Part shown: positions 17,625 to 27,469 of the stretch, in pieces | Layout of the letters: every line of letters begins with the position of its first letter | Numbering within the stretch: position 1 is the stretch's first letter | Origin: Pelotalea chapellei | GTDB taxonomy: Bacteria > Desulfobacterota > Desulfuromonadia > Geobacterales > Pseudopelobacteraceae | DNA: 58,587 nucleotides | Assembly (NCBI RefSeq): GCF_018531195.1 | Contig: NZ_JAHDYS010000021.1 | Span: 1-58,587, forward strand | Reading direction: 5' to 3' | Made by a program: the position numbers and the translations under genes | The notes under the pieces: model-generated | Seen by the model: the letters and a program-made list of their open reading frames with translations, nothing else | Databases searched by the model: none | Told to the model about the DNA's origin: nothing

Positions 17625-18917
17625 TTATCTTCGTCCGTGCCGTCTGGCTAGTTCTAATAGCGGGCCTGATTCCAACTCTTCAAAGGCATATGGATTCAGT
17701 ACCTGGTTTCCCCAGAGCAGATTCCGGTCAACTTTGTTCAACGATGCCTTCTCACAGACAGTCGGCCAGTTCTGCTCGATGCATTCGACCTGTTTGACGA
17801 TGATCTCGACGGCGTTCTCCTCTGAAAGAAGAAACTGTGGGGCGGCAGCAAGACAGGTGGCTATCCTGCTGGAACGGTCGTTTCCCTTGACCAGCATTGC
17901 CTGGGTAGTGATTTGCCCATGACGTCCTTGGGGGCAGATATCATATGCAGGTGTTAATGTCAGTAAGCGCCCATCCCAAAAGGCTGCATGATTTCGGGCA
18001 TGATCGTCAGTATTACCGACCAGTACGTTGAAAACGATGCGGGAGAACAGTTCGAGCAGTGTTTCCGGTGCAGAAGTGAATCGTGCACGTACTAGTTCGG
18101 CCAACATCTCATAGCTTGCGTAACGGGCCATCATTTCATCCAGAGCCAACAGAGTCAGTGCTGAAACAAAGCTTTTACGCTGCCAACCGTTGGCTGTTGC
18201 CGTCCGATCAAAACGCTCGACCAACAGCACATCTTTGCCGGCAGCGCATTCGAGCGAGACCGGCGCGACATTAAGACCGACCAGCCCTGCCAGGGTCATG
18301 GCGACATATTCAGCCTTAACTACAGAGTAGAGGTCGGTGGATGTCGAGAATTTAGCGATAAATTTTCGGCTGTCGCTTTGTATGAGTGCCTTGGGACGAG
18401 CCCCGCCGATAGAAGTGCCATGCTGAAGGGCCTGGGCTAGCTCCGGCGTCAGCGGGATACCATTTTCGACACGCTCAGCGGCTTCCATCAGTTCCTCAAG
18501 GGGGGCGCCAGAAACATTCCGAGGTTCATACACGGTAGGTGACAATTGGAAATCCAGGGCTCCAATCCGGTCGGACCCGGACTCAATAAGATAACAGAGT
18601 TCGTCGAGTGCCGCCGGGTCGATTCCGGAGGTTTTGTTCCCGAATTTCTTGTTGAGTATTACCCTGCGGCCCCAGGCATCAGGAGCCGCATCCCGCAGAC
18701 ATCCAGGAATGGTAAGTCCTGGCAGGAGAGGAAGCAGTCCCTGACGCAGGGGAAGTTCAGCGTCGTAAATCGGTATGGCGTTGTCGCGCTGCAGGTAGCT
18801 CTTGCCGTAGTTGAAGACATACGTTGTCCCTGCGGACGTAAGTCTCCCAGCAACCACCGGCTCTGTCTCTCCAGGGAGCCAGATCCAGGCAAAAATCTCC
18901 TTGTACTCAGAACTCAT
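17625..18917 (-). CDS. hipA: HipA-family serine/threonine kinase toxin
   Basis: A 430-aa HipA-type kinase. The N-subdomain (about 1-110) has the family segment PGCLRDAAPDAWGRRV. The kinase core has a Gly-rich SIGGARPKALI loop near 165, the ATP-binding Lys in FIAKF, VERFDR, the catalytic-loop NTDDHARNHAAFWDG and a DFG-equivalent LTPAYDICP. In E. coli, HipA phosphorylates glutamyl-tRNA synthetase and causes growth arrest; the target here is unproven. It overlaps the upstream HTH antitoxin gene by 11 nt. The gene pair lies next to tRNA-Ser and an integrase remnant, suggesting horizontal arrival. All catalytic motifs look intact. Confidence 0.92.
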   Translation of the reverse strand: MSSEYKEIFAWIWLPGETEPVVAGRLTSAGTTYVFNYGKSYLQRDNAIPIYDAELPLRQGLLPLLPGLTIPGCLRDAAPDAWGRRVILNKKFGNKTSGIDPAALDELCYLIESGSDRIGALDFQLSPTVYEPRNVSGAPLEELMEAAERVENGIPLTPELAQALQHGTSIGGARPKALIQSDSRKFIAKFSTSTDLYSVVKAEYVAMTLAGLVGLNVAPVSLECAAGKDVLLVERFDRTATANGWQRKSFVSALTLLALDEMMARYASYEMLAELVRARFTSAPETLLELFSRIVFNVLVGNTDDHARNHAAFWDGRLLTLTPAYDICPQGRHGQITTQAMLVKGNDRSSRIATCLAAAPQFLLSEENAVEIIVKQVECIEQNWPTVCEKASLNKVDRNLLWGNQVLNPYAFEELESGPLLELARRHGRR

Positions 18918-19245
18918 CGTTTACCTTCACGGTGTTGCGAACCGACTGTGGTAGAAGCGCCAGCTTGTCGTCAATCCGACTTATATTTCTGGAGATATTT
19001 GTGTGCCCTTCATCCCTGAACAGGTTCACCCCAACCAGGTTGGCGACCTCGAATACCAAGCCGATCTCGCACTTTGGGTCACCCCGTTCGATCTTCTGTA
19101 AGGTCCTTCTGGAAATCCCTGCCCGTCCAGATAGGTCTTCCTCAGTCATCTTGCGCTCTTTCCTACCAAGCCGGATGAGCTTGCCCAATAGTTCAACTGC
19201 TTCCCGGGTCTGACGGAGATATGTGCGGTTCACAGGAGAGGCCAT
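18907..19245 (-). CDS. hipB: HipB-like XRE-family antitoxin/repressor
   Basis: A 112-aa protein with an XRE helix-turn-helix in residues about 22-75 (MTEEDLSGRAGISRRTLQKI). The extended C-terminus (about 78-112) is probably the part that contacts the toxin. Its last codons overlap hipA by 11 nt, the usual antitoxin-first order. A 14-bp inverted repeat flanks its promoter region, as expected for autoregulation. Homology to HipB is by architecture and context, not close sequence identity. Confidence 0.88.
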   Translation of the reverse strand: MASPVNRTYLRQTREAVELLGKLIRLGRKERKMTEEDLSGRAGISRRTLQKIERGDPKCEIGLVFEVANLVGVNLFRDEGHTNISRNISRIDDKLALLPQSVRNTVKVNDEF

Positions 19246-19253
19246 AGATCACC

Positions 19254-19308
19254 AAATGGATATTATCTTATTCATGTAATAGCTTAGTGACTACGATAGT
19301 ATCCATTT
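19254..19308. promoter_or_regulatory. Inverted-repeat operator candidate of the hipBA operon
   Basis: AAATGGATATTATC (19254-19267) and its near-perfect inverse GATAGTATCCATTT (19295-19308; 13 of 14 match) lie just upstream of the hipB start at 19245. The GGATA/TATCC halves are the same pentamers used by the E. coli HipB operator, though here the arms are 27 bp apart. The intervening AT-rich DNA would hold the -10 region. The arrangement fits two HipB dimers bridging the promoter. Confidence 0.65.
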
Positions 19309-19590
19309 GCATAAAGGCAGTCAAGATGCTTTTCATATTCGCTCTGATCTGCCTTTTTGTGAAGCGGTCCTGATGGTCATTCTCTCTGCCACTTAAAGCA
19401 GGTGACGGCTGTACAGCTTTGCCCAGTTCCTGTGGAGATGGGAACGCAATCGCTTTGAGCATTCCCTTTGCCAGAGAAGCTTCCCTTAAGTGTGGCTTGC
19501 CGTGTGGTTGGCCTAAGGACACAAGTGGCCTTATTGACAATGCAATCCACTGGCAGTAATGTACTTAATTAAAACTGAAGGAAGGGAGAC
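19309..19590. other. Intergenic region between hipB and the thioredoxin-fold gene
   Basis: Together with the hipBA operator this gap is 345 nt. An open frame on the minus strand (19268-19540) has no recognisable domain, no ribosome-binding site and overlaps the operator, so I do not call it. A candidate promoter for the next gene has TTGACA (19534-19539), a 17-nt spacer and a weak TAATGT (19557-19562). No other structure is seen. Confidence 0.4.
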
Positions 19591-20592
19591 GTGATGGGGG
19601 GCAATGCATTGATATATAAAGTGATTATTTCTGCAGTTTTTTTTCTCACCTCATTTGTAGCTACACAATCTTTCTCAGAAGTTCACAAAAATGATGCTGT
19701 GAATCGAGACAAATCCATAACCAAGGCAATAGAGGCTGTTACTTCCAATACATATGACCGTGTGAGCCGTGCAGATACGGGTAATGATCCGGTTTCATCA
19801 AAAAAAGAAAATGAAAAGACCGCACAAGTACAGGACGTAAAACTTTTGGCAGCAACTTTGAAGGCTGAAGAAGAGTACAACACTAAGAAGTCTGAAAAGT
19901 CGCTTACCGCAAAGACAAAGGCTAAAAAGGGAAAATCTGTTGCCAAAGCGTCCCGTTCAGCCAAGCAAAAAGCTAAACACAAGCGTCGTGCCAAGACCAA
20001 AGCGGCGCAGAAATATGTTGCTGCTGTGAAGGTAGAGGACGGAGAAACTGTTACCAAAGCTCTCCCTATTGAAAAGCAGGAGCAGGTTGGTTTGGCATCA
20101 GTCAAAGTGGAGGATGGCTCCAAAGCTGCCCCAAAAGTGGGAGACAGCCCTCTCACGAATGCAACCTTCGTGAAAGATGAAGCAGAGCCGCACACCAAGC
20201 CTGCTAAATCATTATTTCAAGTGGGGCAGGCAGTGCCTAATCTCAGCATAGTTACCGAGTCGGGTCACAAGGTTGCATTGGAAGACTATCGGGGAAATGT
20301 ATTGGTGCTTAATTTTTTTGAACCGGGATGCCAGACCTGCCGCAGTTATTTACCGCATTTTAAAGAGTTGAACAGTAAATTTGGAAAACAGGGGCTTCAG
20401 ATCATTGATATGAGTACTGATCAGAATCCCACTAAAGCTGAATTTGGCATCCAGGCTGTTCCAGTTGTTTTTGTAGTGGACGCACATGGTCGTGTTGCTG
20501 GTGTGTTCAAAGTCATCAACGATCAAACGCATAGCAGAATTGAAAATTTGGTCAAAGTGCTCCTCAGGGATCTTTACAAGATTCCTGCATAA
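19591..20592 (+). CDS. Secreted TlpA-like thioredoxin-fold protein with Lys/Ala-rich spacer
   Basis: A 333-aa protein with an N-terminal signal or anchor helix (about residues 5-28). A long low-complexity region rich in Lys, Ala, Ser and Thr (about 60-205) is histone-H1-like in composition, with the phrase 'VKVEDG' recurring. A TlpA/ResA-type thioredoxin domain follows (about 205-325). Its active site is CQTC in FEPGCQTCRSYLPHF, and the cis-Pro is in GIQAVPVVFVV. The predicted role is an extracytoplasmic thiol reductase or similar redox function. The basic spacer could cross or bind the cell wall or outer surface; that is speculation. GTG at 19591 and ATG at 19594 are adjacent start choices after a GGAAGGGAG ribosome-binding site. 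Confidence 0.85.
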   Translation: MMGGNALIYKVIISAVFFLTSFVATQSFSEVHKNDAVNRDKSITKAIEAVTSNTYDRVSRADTGNDPVSSKKENEKTAQVQDVKLLAATLKAEEEYNTKKSEKSLTAKTKAKKGKSVAKASRSAKQKAKHKRRAKTKAAQKYVAAVKVEDGETVTKALPIEKQEQVGLASVKVEDGSKAAPKVGDSPLTNATFVKDEAEPHTKPAKSLFQVGQAVPNLSIVTESGHKVALEDYRGNVLVLNFFEPGCQTCRSYLPHFKELNSKFGKQGLQIIDMSTDQNPTKAEFGIQAVPVVFVVDAHGRVAGVFKVINDQTHSRIENLVKVLLRDLYKIPA

Positions 20593-20664
20593 GGTTGGCC
20601 CTGCCGGTTTGTCCCAGTAGAAAAGGGAAGCTGGAACATCAAGGGGGCTATATTTCAAGTACCT

Positions 20665-20703
20665 AAAAAAAGACCATCCTGGGCTATCCAGGATGGTCTT
20701 TTT
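20665..20703. terminator. Bidirectional intrinsic terminator
   Basis: A perfect 11-bp stem GACCATCCTGG/CCAGGATGGTC (20672-20698) with a 5-nt loop is flanked by A7 on the left and T5 on the right. It lies between the convergent thioredoxin-fold and transglutaminase genes and can serve both strands. Confidence 0.92.
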
Positions 20704-20824
20704 CATTTATTCCAAATGAGTTATTACCGGCAGTTGAACATAAACACTGCTGTGGGTTCACGGTTCGCCATCTCCCGGATTGGGCGAAGCAAGCCTGGTT
20801 CCGATATGTTTACCTGGCGTCGTA

Positions 20825-21838
20825 TTATTTTTTCTTGAAGGTATAACGATACACAAATGATTTGGGAGCATAGAAATCCACAGGCTTGCCATCTATCTCT
20901 GCATAGGGGTATCCAAAGGTATTCAGTGGTGCGCCAGCCTGAGGCGGATTGAGTTTCAGGTCACGTCCTTTTGCCAATACTACGCGGTAGGCATCAATCC
21001 CCCCCCAGAAAAACTCGCGATATTCCTTGGTTTTTGGATCGTTCAACTCCAGTTTTTCAACCAACATTGCTTTACGAACATCAGCCGGATCAGCTGTTAC
21101 CCAACCGAAGCCTGGTACGAAAAATTCCGCCCAGCAATGTTGGTAGGTGGTGACATCTTCTTCTGCCTTCTTGCCAAGTCGGATACTGAAAACTTCTCGG
21201 GAAGGTACTCCTGCAGCACGGCAAAGTGCTATGAATACCGAGGAGATATCGGTGCATTTTCCACCTGGTTTTTTCAATAACTCGCACACGTCTCCCATGC
21301 CACACCCTTTGGTGTTCGGGTCACGATACATGTTTTCAACTGTCCAATCATAGATGGCCCTGGCTTTTGCCAGGTTGGTCAGTTTGCCTTTGGTGATCTT
21401 GTCCGCCAGTTTTTTAACATCGCCATCAAGCGGCCCCTTGGTGGTTGGCTGAAGGTATTCTGAATAATCGGCGCGGTTCCACTTTGGTTCCTTAGTCGGT
21501 AAGTTGCGTTGGTTTATTTCCTTGCGTTCTGCATCAAAGGAAAATACAAGTTTGCGGCTTACGGCCGTCTGGGGCCATTCTGCGTAGAGCATTGGAGTGC
21601 CGTAGGACAGATCGGTGTAGACTCCCGATGAAGCGAAATCTCCTGAAACTTTAATGTTACTGATTGTCTGGTACTGGTCACTTGTTGGATAAGGAACCCA
21701 TAGCTTGGCTTCCTTGCCCGCTGCCTGTGATGACAAATCCACTTCCAATGTTATTGTTCCTGCTTGCTGGGTTGCTCCCCATGCGCTACCGACAACCAAC
21801 CAGCACAATGCTAATACTGCTACAAAAATCCTTCTCAT
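20825..21838 (-). CDS. Secreted transglutaminase-like (cysteine peptidase fold) protein
   Basis: A 337-aa protein with a clear Sec signal peptide (about residues 1-21, ending SAWG-AT). The transglutaminase-like core has the full Cys-His-Asp triad: C195 in GGKCTDISSVF, H234 in QHCWAEFF and D250 in TADPADV. The region before it (about 25-150) is beta-rich. Bacterial members are mostly proteases or peptide-modifying enzymes of the periplasm; the substrate is not known. It is convergent with the thioredoxin-fold gene and separated from it by a bidirectional terminator. Confidence 0.88.
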   Translation of the reverse strand: MRRIFVAVLALCWLVVGSAWGATQQAGTITLEVDLSSQAAGKEAKLWVPYPTSDQYQTISNIKVSGDFASSGVYTDLSYGTPMLYAEWPQTAVSRKLVFSFDAERKEINQRNLPTKEPKWNRADYSEYLQPTTKGPLDGDVKKLADKITKGKLTNLAKARAIYDWTVENMYRDPNTKGCGMGDVCELLKKPGGKCTDISSVFIALCRAAGVPSREVFSIRLGKKAEEDVTTYQHCWAEFFVPGFGWVTADPADVRKAMLVEKLELNDPKTKEYREFFWGGIDAYRVVLAKGRDLKLNPPQAGAPLNTFGYPYAEIDGKPVDFYAPKSFVYRYTFKKK

Positions 21839-22078
21839 GTACGCCTCCTATAATTTCTTACCCGGCTTTTATACGGGTTGTGTCAGTAGTATGTCAAATT
21901 GGTAAAAACAATTAGCACCCGGGCAAGCATCGTAAACAATAATAGTTAGATCTGTTGAAGCTGTTTTTGATATTAAAAGAGTTCTTGATGATACTGTTTT
22001 GCTTTAGGTAGAATTAAACCAACTGGCCAAAGTTTTTGAGCCGACGCAGATTACTAGCCATAAACAAAGAAGGTATGT

Positions 22079-22414
22079 GTGAGAAAGTCAGAAGCTTTAC
22101 CGAGATATCAGGTTATTTATGCTGTCGTTCAACATATACCGGCCGGGATGGTGGCTACCTATGGCCAAGTGGCCCGATTAGCCGGGATACCGGGTGGTGC
22201 ACGACAGATTGGTTATGCTTTGAGCGCGCTGCCCTACGGGTCTGCAATACCCTGGCATCGGGTTGTCAATGCCCAAGGGAAGATCAGCCCGCGCTCGGAT
22301 GGCCGTCCGGCCGATGAAATCCAGCGATTGCTTCTCCAGGAAGAAGGCGTGATGTTTGACGAAAAGGATCGCATTTCACTGGATCGTTTTGGTTGGCGTC
22401 CGGCCGTCTATTAA
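22079..22414 (+). CDS. Alkyltransferase-like (ATL) protein, MGMT family
   Basis: A 111-aa protein of the O6-alkylguanine-DNA alkyltransferase DNA-binding fold (MVATYGQVARLAGIPGGARQIGYAL). The active-site motif reads IPWHRVVNAQGKIS: Trp replaces the alkyl-accepting Cys of PCHRV, which defines ATL proteins. These bind O6-alkylguanine and flag it for nucleotide excision repair rather than reversing it. The GTG start at 22079 is supported by an AAGAAGG ribosome-binding site. An AlkA-type glycosylase gene lies 6 kb upstream. Confidence 0.9.
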   Translation: MRKSEALPRYQVIYAVVQHIPAGMVATYGQVARLAGIPGGARQIGYALSALPYGSAIPWHRVVNAQGKISPRSDGRPADEIQRLLLQEEGVMFDEKDRISLDRFGWRPAVY

Positions 22415-22590
22415 GAATGTTGTCTTTCATATTCATTCGAATATATCCATTCATTGATTTTATTCGGCAATCTCATTGATTTACCAGTTTATTAATAGTA
22501 AATTTCCGGAAATCAAAACGTTTCACAGTTACCTTCCAACTGAATGTACTGTCTTAAGTGTAACCAGAGCGTAAAGGATCTATTCTCATA

Positions 22591-23603
<1,013 letters not shown>

Positions 23604-23607
<4 letters not shown>

Positions 23608-26600
23608 ATGAGCAAAGGTTTATCAAGAGGCTGAAATATCAATGGGGATCTCTTTTGTTCGCTTTGTTTGTTCTCGGCAGCCTCCTTGGATTGCACATCC
23701 ATCAGGATTATCACCGTACCCTTGCACGGGAACAGGATCGACTTCTGGTTCAGGCAAAAATTATCCATTTAAATTTAGCGAAAAATCTGGAGTCGGTTAA
23801 CCAGGTCCTAACTTCGTTGCAGCATGAATTTTCAATTTCTAAAGCTGATGCAGGTCACGATTCCAGGATGAGTAATCTGGTTGATGCAATGCCCGGCATT
23901 CGCACTCTCTTTATAATGGATGCCGGCGGTACAATCCTGACTTCCAGCCGGAAGGAGCTGGTTGGTAAAAACCTTCAGGAACGTGATTATTTCAAGGTGC
24001 CGAAAGAAGGTTTTGACCCTGACACTCTTTACATCTCGCCCCCTTTCAAGACGATGCTCGGGTCTTTCGTAATCAGTGTCGGGCGCTGTCTCAAAGCTGC
24101 CGACGGCAGTTTTGCCGGAATTGTAACAGCAGCGCTTGATCCTGCCTATTTCAGCACATTGCTTTCATCTGTACTCTCTGCTCCTGATATGTGGACTTTT
24201 ATCGCCCACGGGGACGGTCTTCTGTTCATGATCCATCCAGAAAAACAGGGTATAGCCGGTAAAAATATGGCCATACCAGGTACTTTCTTCAGCAGGCATA
24301 TGGCCAGCGGTCTGGAAACAACCGTGCAGACCGGCACGGTATATGCCACCGGTGAAATAAACAAGTTGATGGTCTGGCATACCATCCAGCCGAAAGAGCT
24401 GAAGATGGACAAGCCGTTGGTGGTGGCTGCAGGCCGCGATCAGTACGTGATATTCGAGACATGGAGACGCGACTCCATGATTAAAGGGGTGCTCTTTAGT
24501 TTGATGGGGCTGATTGCAGCGACTGGGATGTACATGCATCAGCAGCGCAGACGCGAGAACGAACAGCAGACAGCACAGGCTGCCGCTGCCATTACAGAGG
24601 TTGCGGAACGTCTGCAATTGGCAACAGGTGCGGCTGGTTTCGGAGTATGGGATTACCATCCGGTTACAGGATCATTGATATGTGACGATGCCATGTACGC
24701 TATCTATGGTCTGGAACGTACAGGAACATCTGCTAGTTATTCCCTGTGGCGTGAGCGGGTGCTGCCGGAAGATCTTCCAGCCACCGAAGCAGCACTTCAG
24801 GCAGCCATCAATGATGGTCCGGCTTTTGATGTGGTTTTCAGGATTCGCCGTGGAGATGGTGAGGTTCGCAGCTTGCGCGGTATTGCACGGGTTTATTTCG
24901 ATCAAAATCACGTTGCGAACCGGGTGATCGGAATTATTGAGGATATCACTGAACGAAGAATGATAGAGCTTGAACTTAAAAGTGCCAAGGAAGCTGCCGA
25001 GTCCGCCAGTCGGATCAAAGGTGAATTCCTTGCCAATATGAGTCACGAGATTCGTACTCCCATGAACGCCATATCGGGTATGGCCTATCTGGCCCTTCAG
25101 ACTGACCTCACCAAACGTTCCCGCGACTATGTTTCGAAGATCCTCAGCTCGAGCGAATCTCTGCTTGGCATTATCAACGATATTCTTGATTTTTCAAAAA
25201 TTGAAGCCGGTAAAATGGAATTGGAGGCGACCACATTTGAGATGAGCGATGTTTTTGAGCATCTCGGTATTGTGATCGGTGGCAGAGCTGCAGAAAAGGG
25301 AGTGGAAGTTCTTTTTTCGCTGCCGGTTGAGCTGCCACCTGTTCTTATCGGCGATCCGCTTCGTCTTGGACAGATTCTGAGCAACCTTACCGGTAATGCT
25401 ATCAAGTTCACTCATTCAGGACATATCGTGATTGCGGTTGAACAGGCGGCTCCTTTGAAAAACGGCATGCTTCCGCTTACCTTTTCCGTCACCGATACCG
25501 GTATCGGGATGAATCGGGAACAGAAGGAACGGATTTTCGAGCCATTCTCCCAGGCAGACAGCTCGACATCACGCCGATATGGCGGGACAGGTCTGGGACT
25601 ATCCATTGTCAAGCGTTTGCTCGGCTTGATGGGCAGTTCTCTCGAATTGGAGAGCGCTCCGGGAAAAGGGAGTCGTTTTTCCTTTACCATTGCTTTAGCC
25701 CTTCCGGCTGAAAATGAGACTGAAAAACCGCTGCTTCCCGCTGAATTAAGGGGATTACGGGCACTGGTGGTTGACGACAATGAGGTGGCGCGCAATATTC
25801 TGATCAGCATGCTGAGTTCCTTTTCTTTCAGGGTTACAGCCGTCGATTCAGGGGCAGCCGGCATTGCCGAACTTCGGCATGCGACAGAGTCACAAGCCGA
25901 TGATCCTTATGCCATTGTCTTTATGGATTGGCAGATGCCTGAAATGGATGGACTAGAGACAATCCGCAGAATTCGGGAAGAGGGTCTGGCCTCAAGCGCT
26001 CCTGCCATCATAATGATCGCGGCTTTTGGCCAGGATGCAGCCAAGCGCACTGCTGCAGCTCTTAAAAATACCTCGTACCTGACCAAACCGGTACAGCCTT
26101 CAGGCCTGTTAAATACAATCCTTGAAAAGCTCGGAAACCAGCAGCAGGTTCCTGTCCACCGATCCAATCAGCTATCGACATGGATGAATGAGTTGAAGCT
26201 TCTATATGGAAGCCGGGTGCTGATTGTTGAGGACAACCCGATCAATCAGCAGGTGGCCAGGGAGATCATGGAGCAGGCAGGGATTATGGTTGAAGTTGCT
26301 GATAATGGTCTGGCTGCCCTGGAAAAACTGGGACCGGAACATGCCCCTTTCGACGCAGTCTACATGGATCTGCAGATGCCGGTAATGAGCGGTTACGAAG
26401 CTACCATCAGGATCAGGGAAATGTTCAGCTATGAGGAACTGCCGATCATTGCCATGACCGCTCATGCCATGCCGGAGGTACGCAAAAAATGCCTTGATGT
26501 GGGTATGAATGATCACCTGGCCAAGCCGATCGATCCGCAACAGCTGTATGCATCGCTGACGAAATGGATTACTCCCAAAAATATTGATTCTTCCGATGTG

Positions 26601-27245
26601 CAGGATAAGGATAATAACCCTTCGTTACCGATGGTTTCATTCAGGGCGTTGCCTGAACAGCTCCCTGGGATAGACCTTCCGTCTGCATTGGAACGGCTGG
26701 ACGACAACAGTGAACTGCTGCGACAGATCATTGTCCAGTTCGGAGAGCAGTACGCAACTGCTGTTGAGGATGTCCAACATGCTCTTGAAGCCAATGATAA
26801 GCAGTGGGTGGGCAGAATGCTGCACACATTACGTGGAGTGTCCGGAACAATTGGTGCAGACCAGCTTTGCCTTGCAACGACGGATCTTGAAGATGCGATC
26901 TGTGAAGGAAATCAGGAGAGTCTGGACACGTTGATCGAAGCAGTAAAGCTTCAGTTAAGCAGGGTATTGGAATCGGCACGGATACTGAGAGAGCAGGCAG
27001 AGTCTATGGAACAACAAAGCGAGCCAACCGCCTCCTCGGAACAGTTACAGCTACTGATTCAACAGCTCAGGGAATCTCTGATCAAGAATGATCTAGAAGC
27101 TATCAAGTTGCTTGAGGCTCTTGGGCTGGTTCTGGATCAGCCCGCCTGTTTAAGCAAAGTGCAGAAAGCCGTCGACCGGCTGGATTTCGCCACAGCCTTG
27201 GTTAAGCTGGAAGAGGCCGTGGTTTCTGTTTTAAAAGGTTGTTGA
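23604..27245 (+). CDS. Hybrid sensor histidine kinase: Cache-PAS-HisKA-HATPase-REC-REC-Hpt
   Basis: A 1213-aa membrane kinase. TM1 is about residues 13-30. An extracytoplasmic Cache-like sensor (about 35-285) includes [20 protein letters not shown], and TM2 is about 292-312. A PAS domain with PAC segment covers about 325-450. HisKA has H481 ([11 protein letters not shown]) and HATPase has DTGIGM and [11 protein letters not shown]1 has D775 and REC2 has D922. The C-terminal Hpt has H1074 (LHTLRG). It is translationally coupled to the diguanylate cyclase upstream. Its last codons (about SVLKGC plus stop) lie inside the palindromic repeat at 27226-27370, so the natural C-terminus was probably altered by repeat insertion. 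Confidence 0.93.
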
Positions 27246-27370
27246 AAAACAGCCATCTCGCCGCCGTCCTCGAAAGCCACCTTGTGCGACGTAGCGCTGC
27301 TACGTCTCCGCGGGTCTTTCTCCGGTTGCGACGATCTGACTATTTTTGAACAACCTGGGTATTTAAACAG
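27226..27370. repeat. Long imperfect palindromic intergenic repeat, copy 1
   Basis: The left arm (CTGTTTTAAAAGGTTGTTG, AAAAACAG, CATCTCG) and the right arm (CGACGATCTGACTATTTTTG, AACAACC, TTTAAACAG) are imperfect inverses. The centre CTTGTGCGACGTAG...CTACGTCTCCGCG is itself palindromic. The right half (about 27310-27370) is matched in reverse orientation at 58450-58525 with few differences. The left arm overlaps the end of the hybrid-kinase gene and supplies its stop codon. The core resembles that of the element at 38610-38800. Confidence 0.75.
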
Positions 27371-27407
27371 TCTCGTGAAGTGTGAGAGCTGGGAGCGAGT
27401 TGATATC

Positions 27408-27452
27408 AAAACAGAGAGGCCGCATCTGACATGATGCGGCCTCTCTGTTTTT
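27408..27452. terminator. Bidirectional intrinsic terminator with 19-bp perfect stem
   Basis: AAAACAGAGAGGCCGCATC and GATGCGGCCTCTCTGTTTT form a perfect 19-bp stem around the loop TGACAT. A-rich and T-rich ends serve both strands. It separates the hybrid kinase from the convergent efflux operon. Confidence 0.93.
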
Positions 27453-27469
27453 GTCATTTCAGTTCAACG

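Noticed and set aside
19268-19540. A 90-codon minus-strand frame between hipB and the thioredoxin-fold gene
   Set aside because: It has no ribosome-binding site and no recognised family, and its end overlaps the hipBA operator. It could be a decayed gene fragment but cannot be supported.
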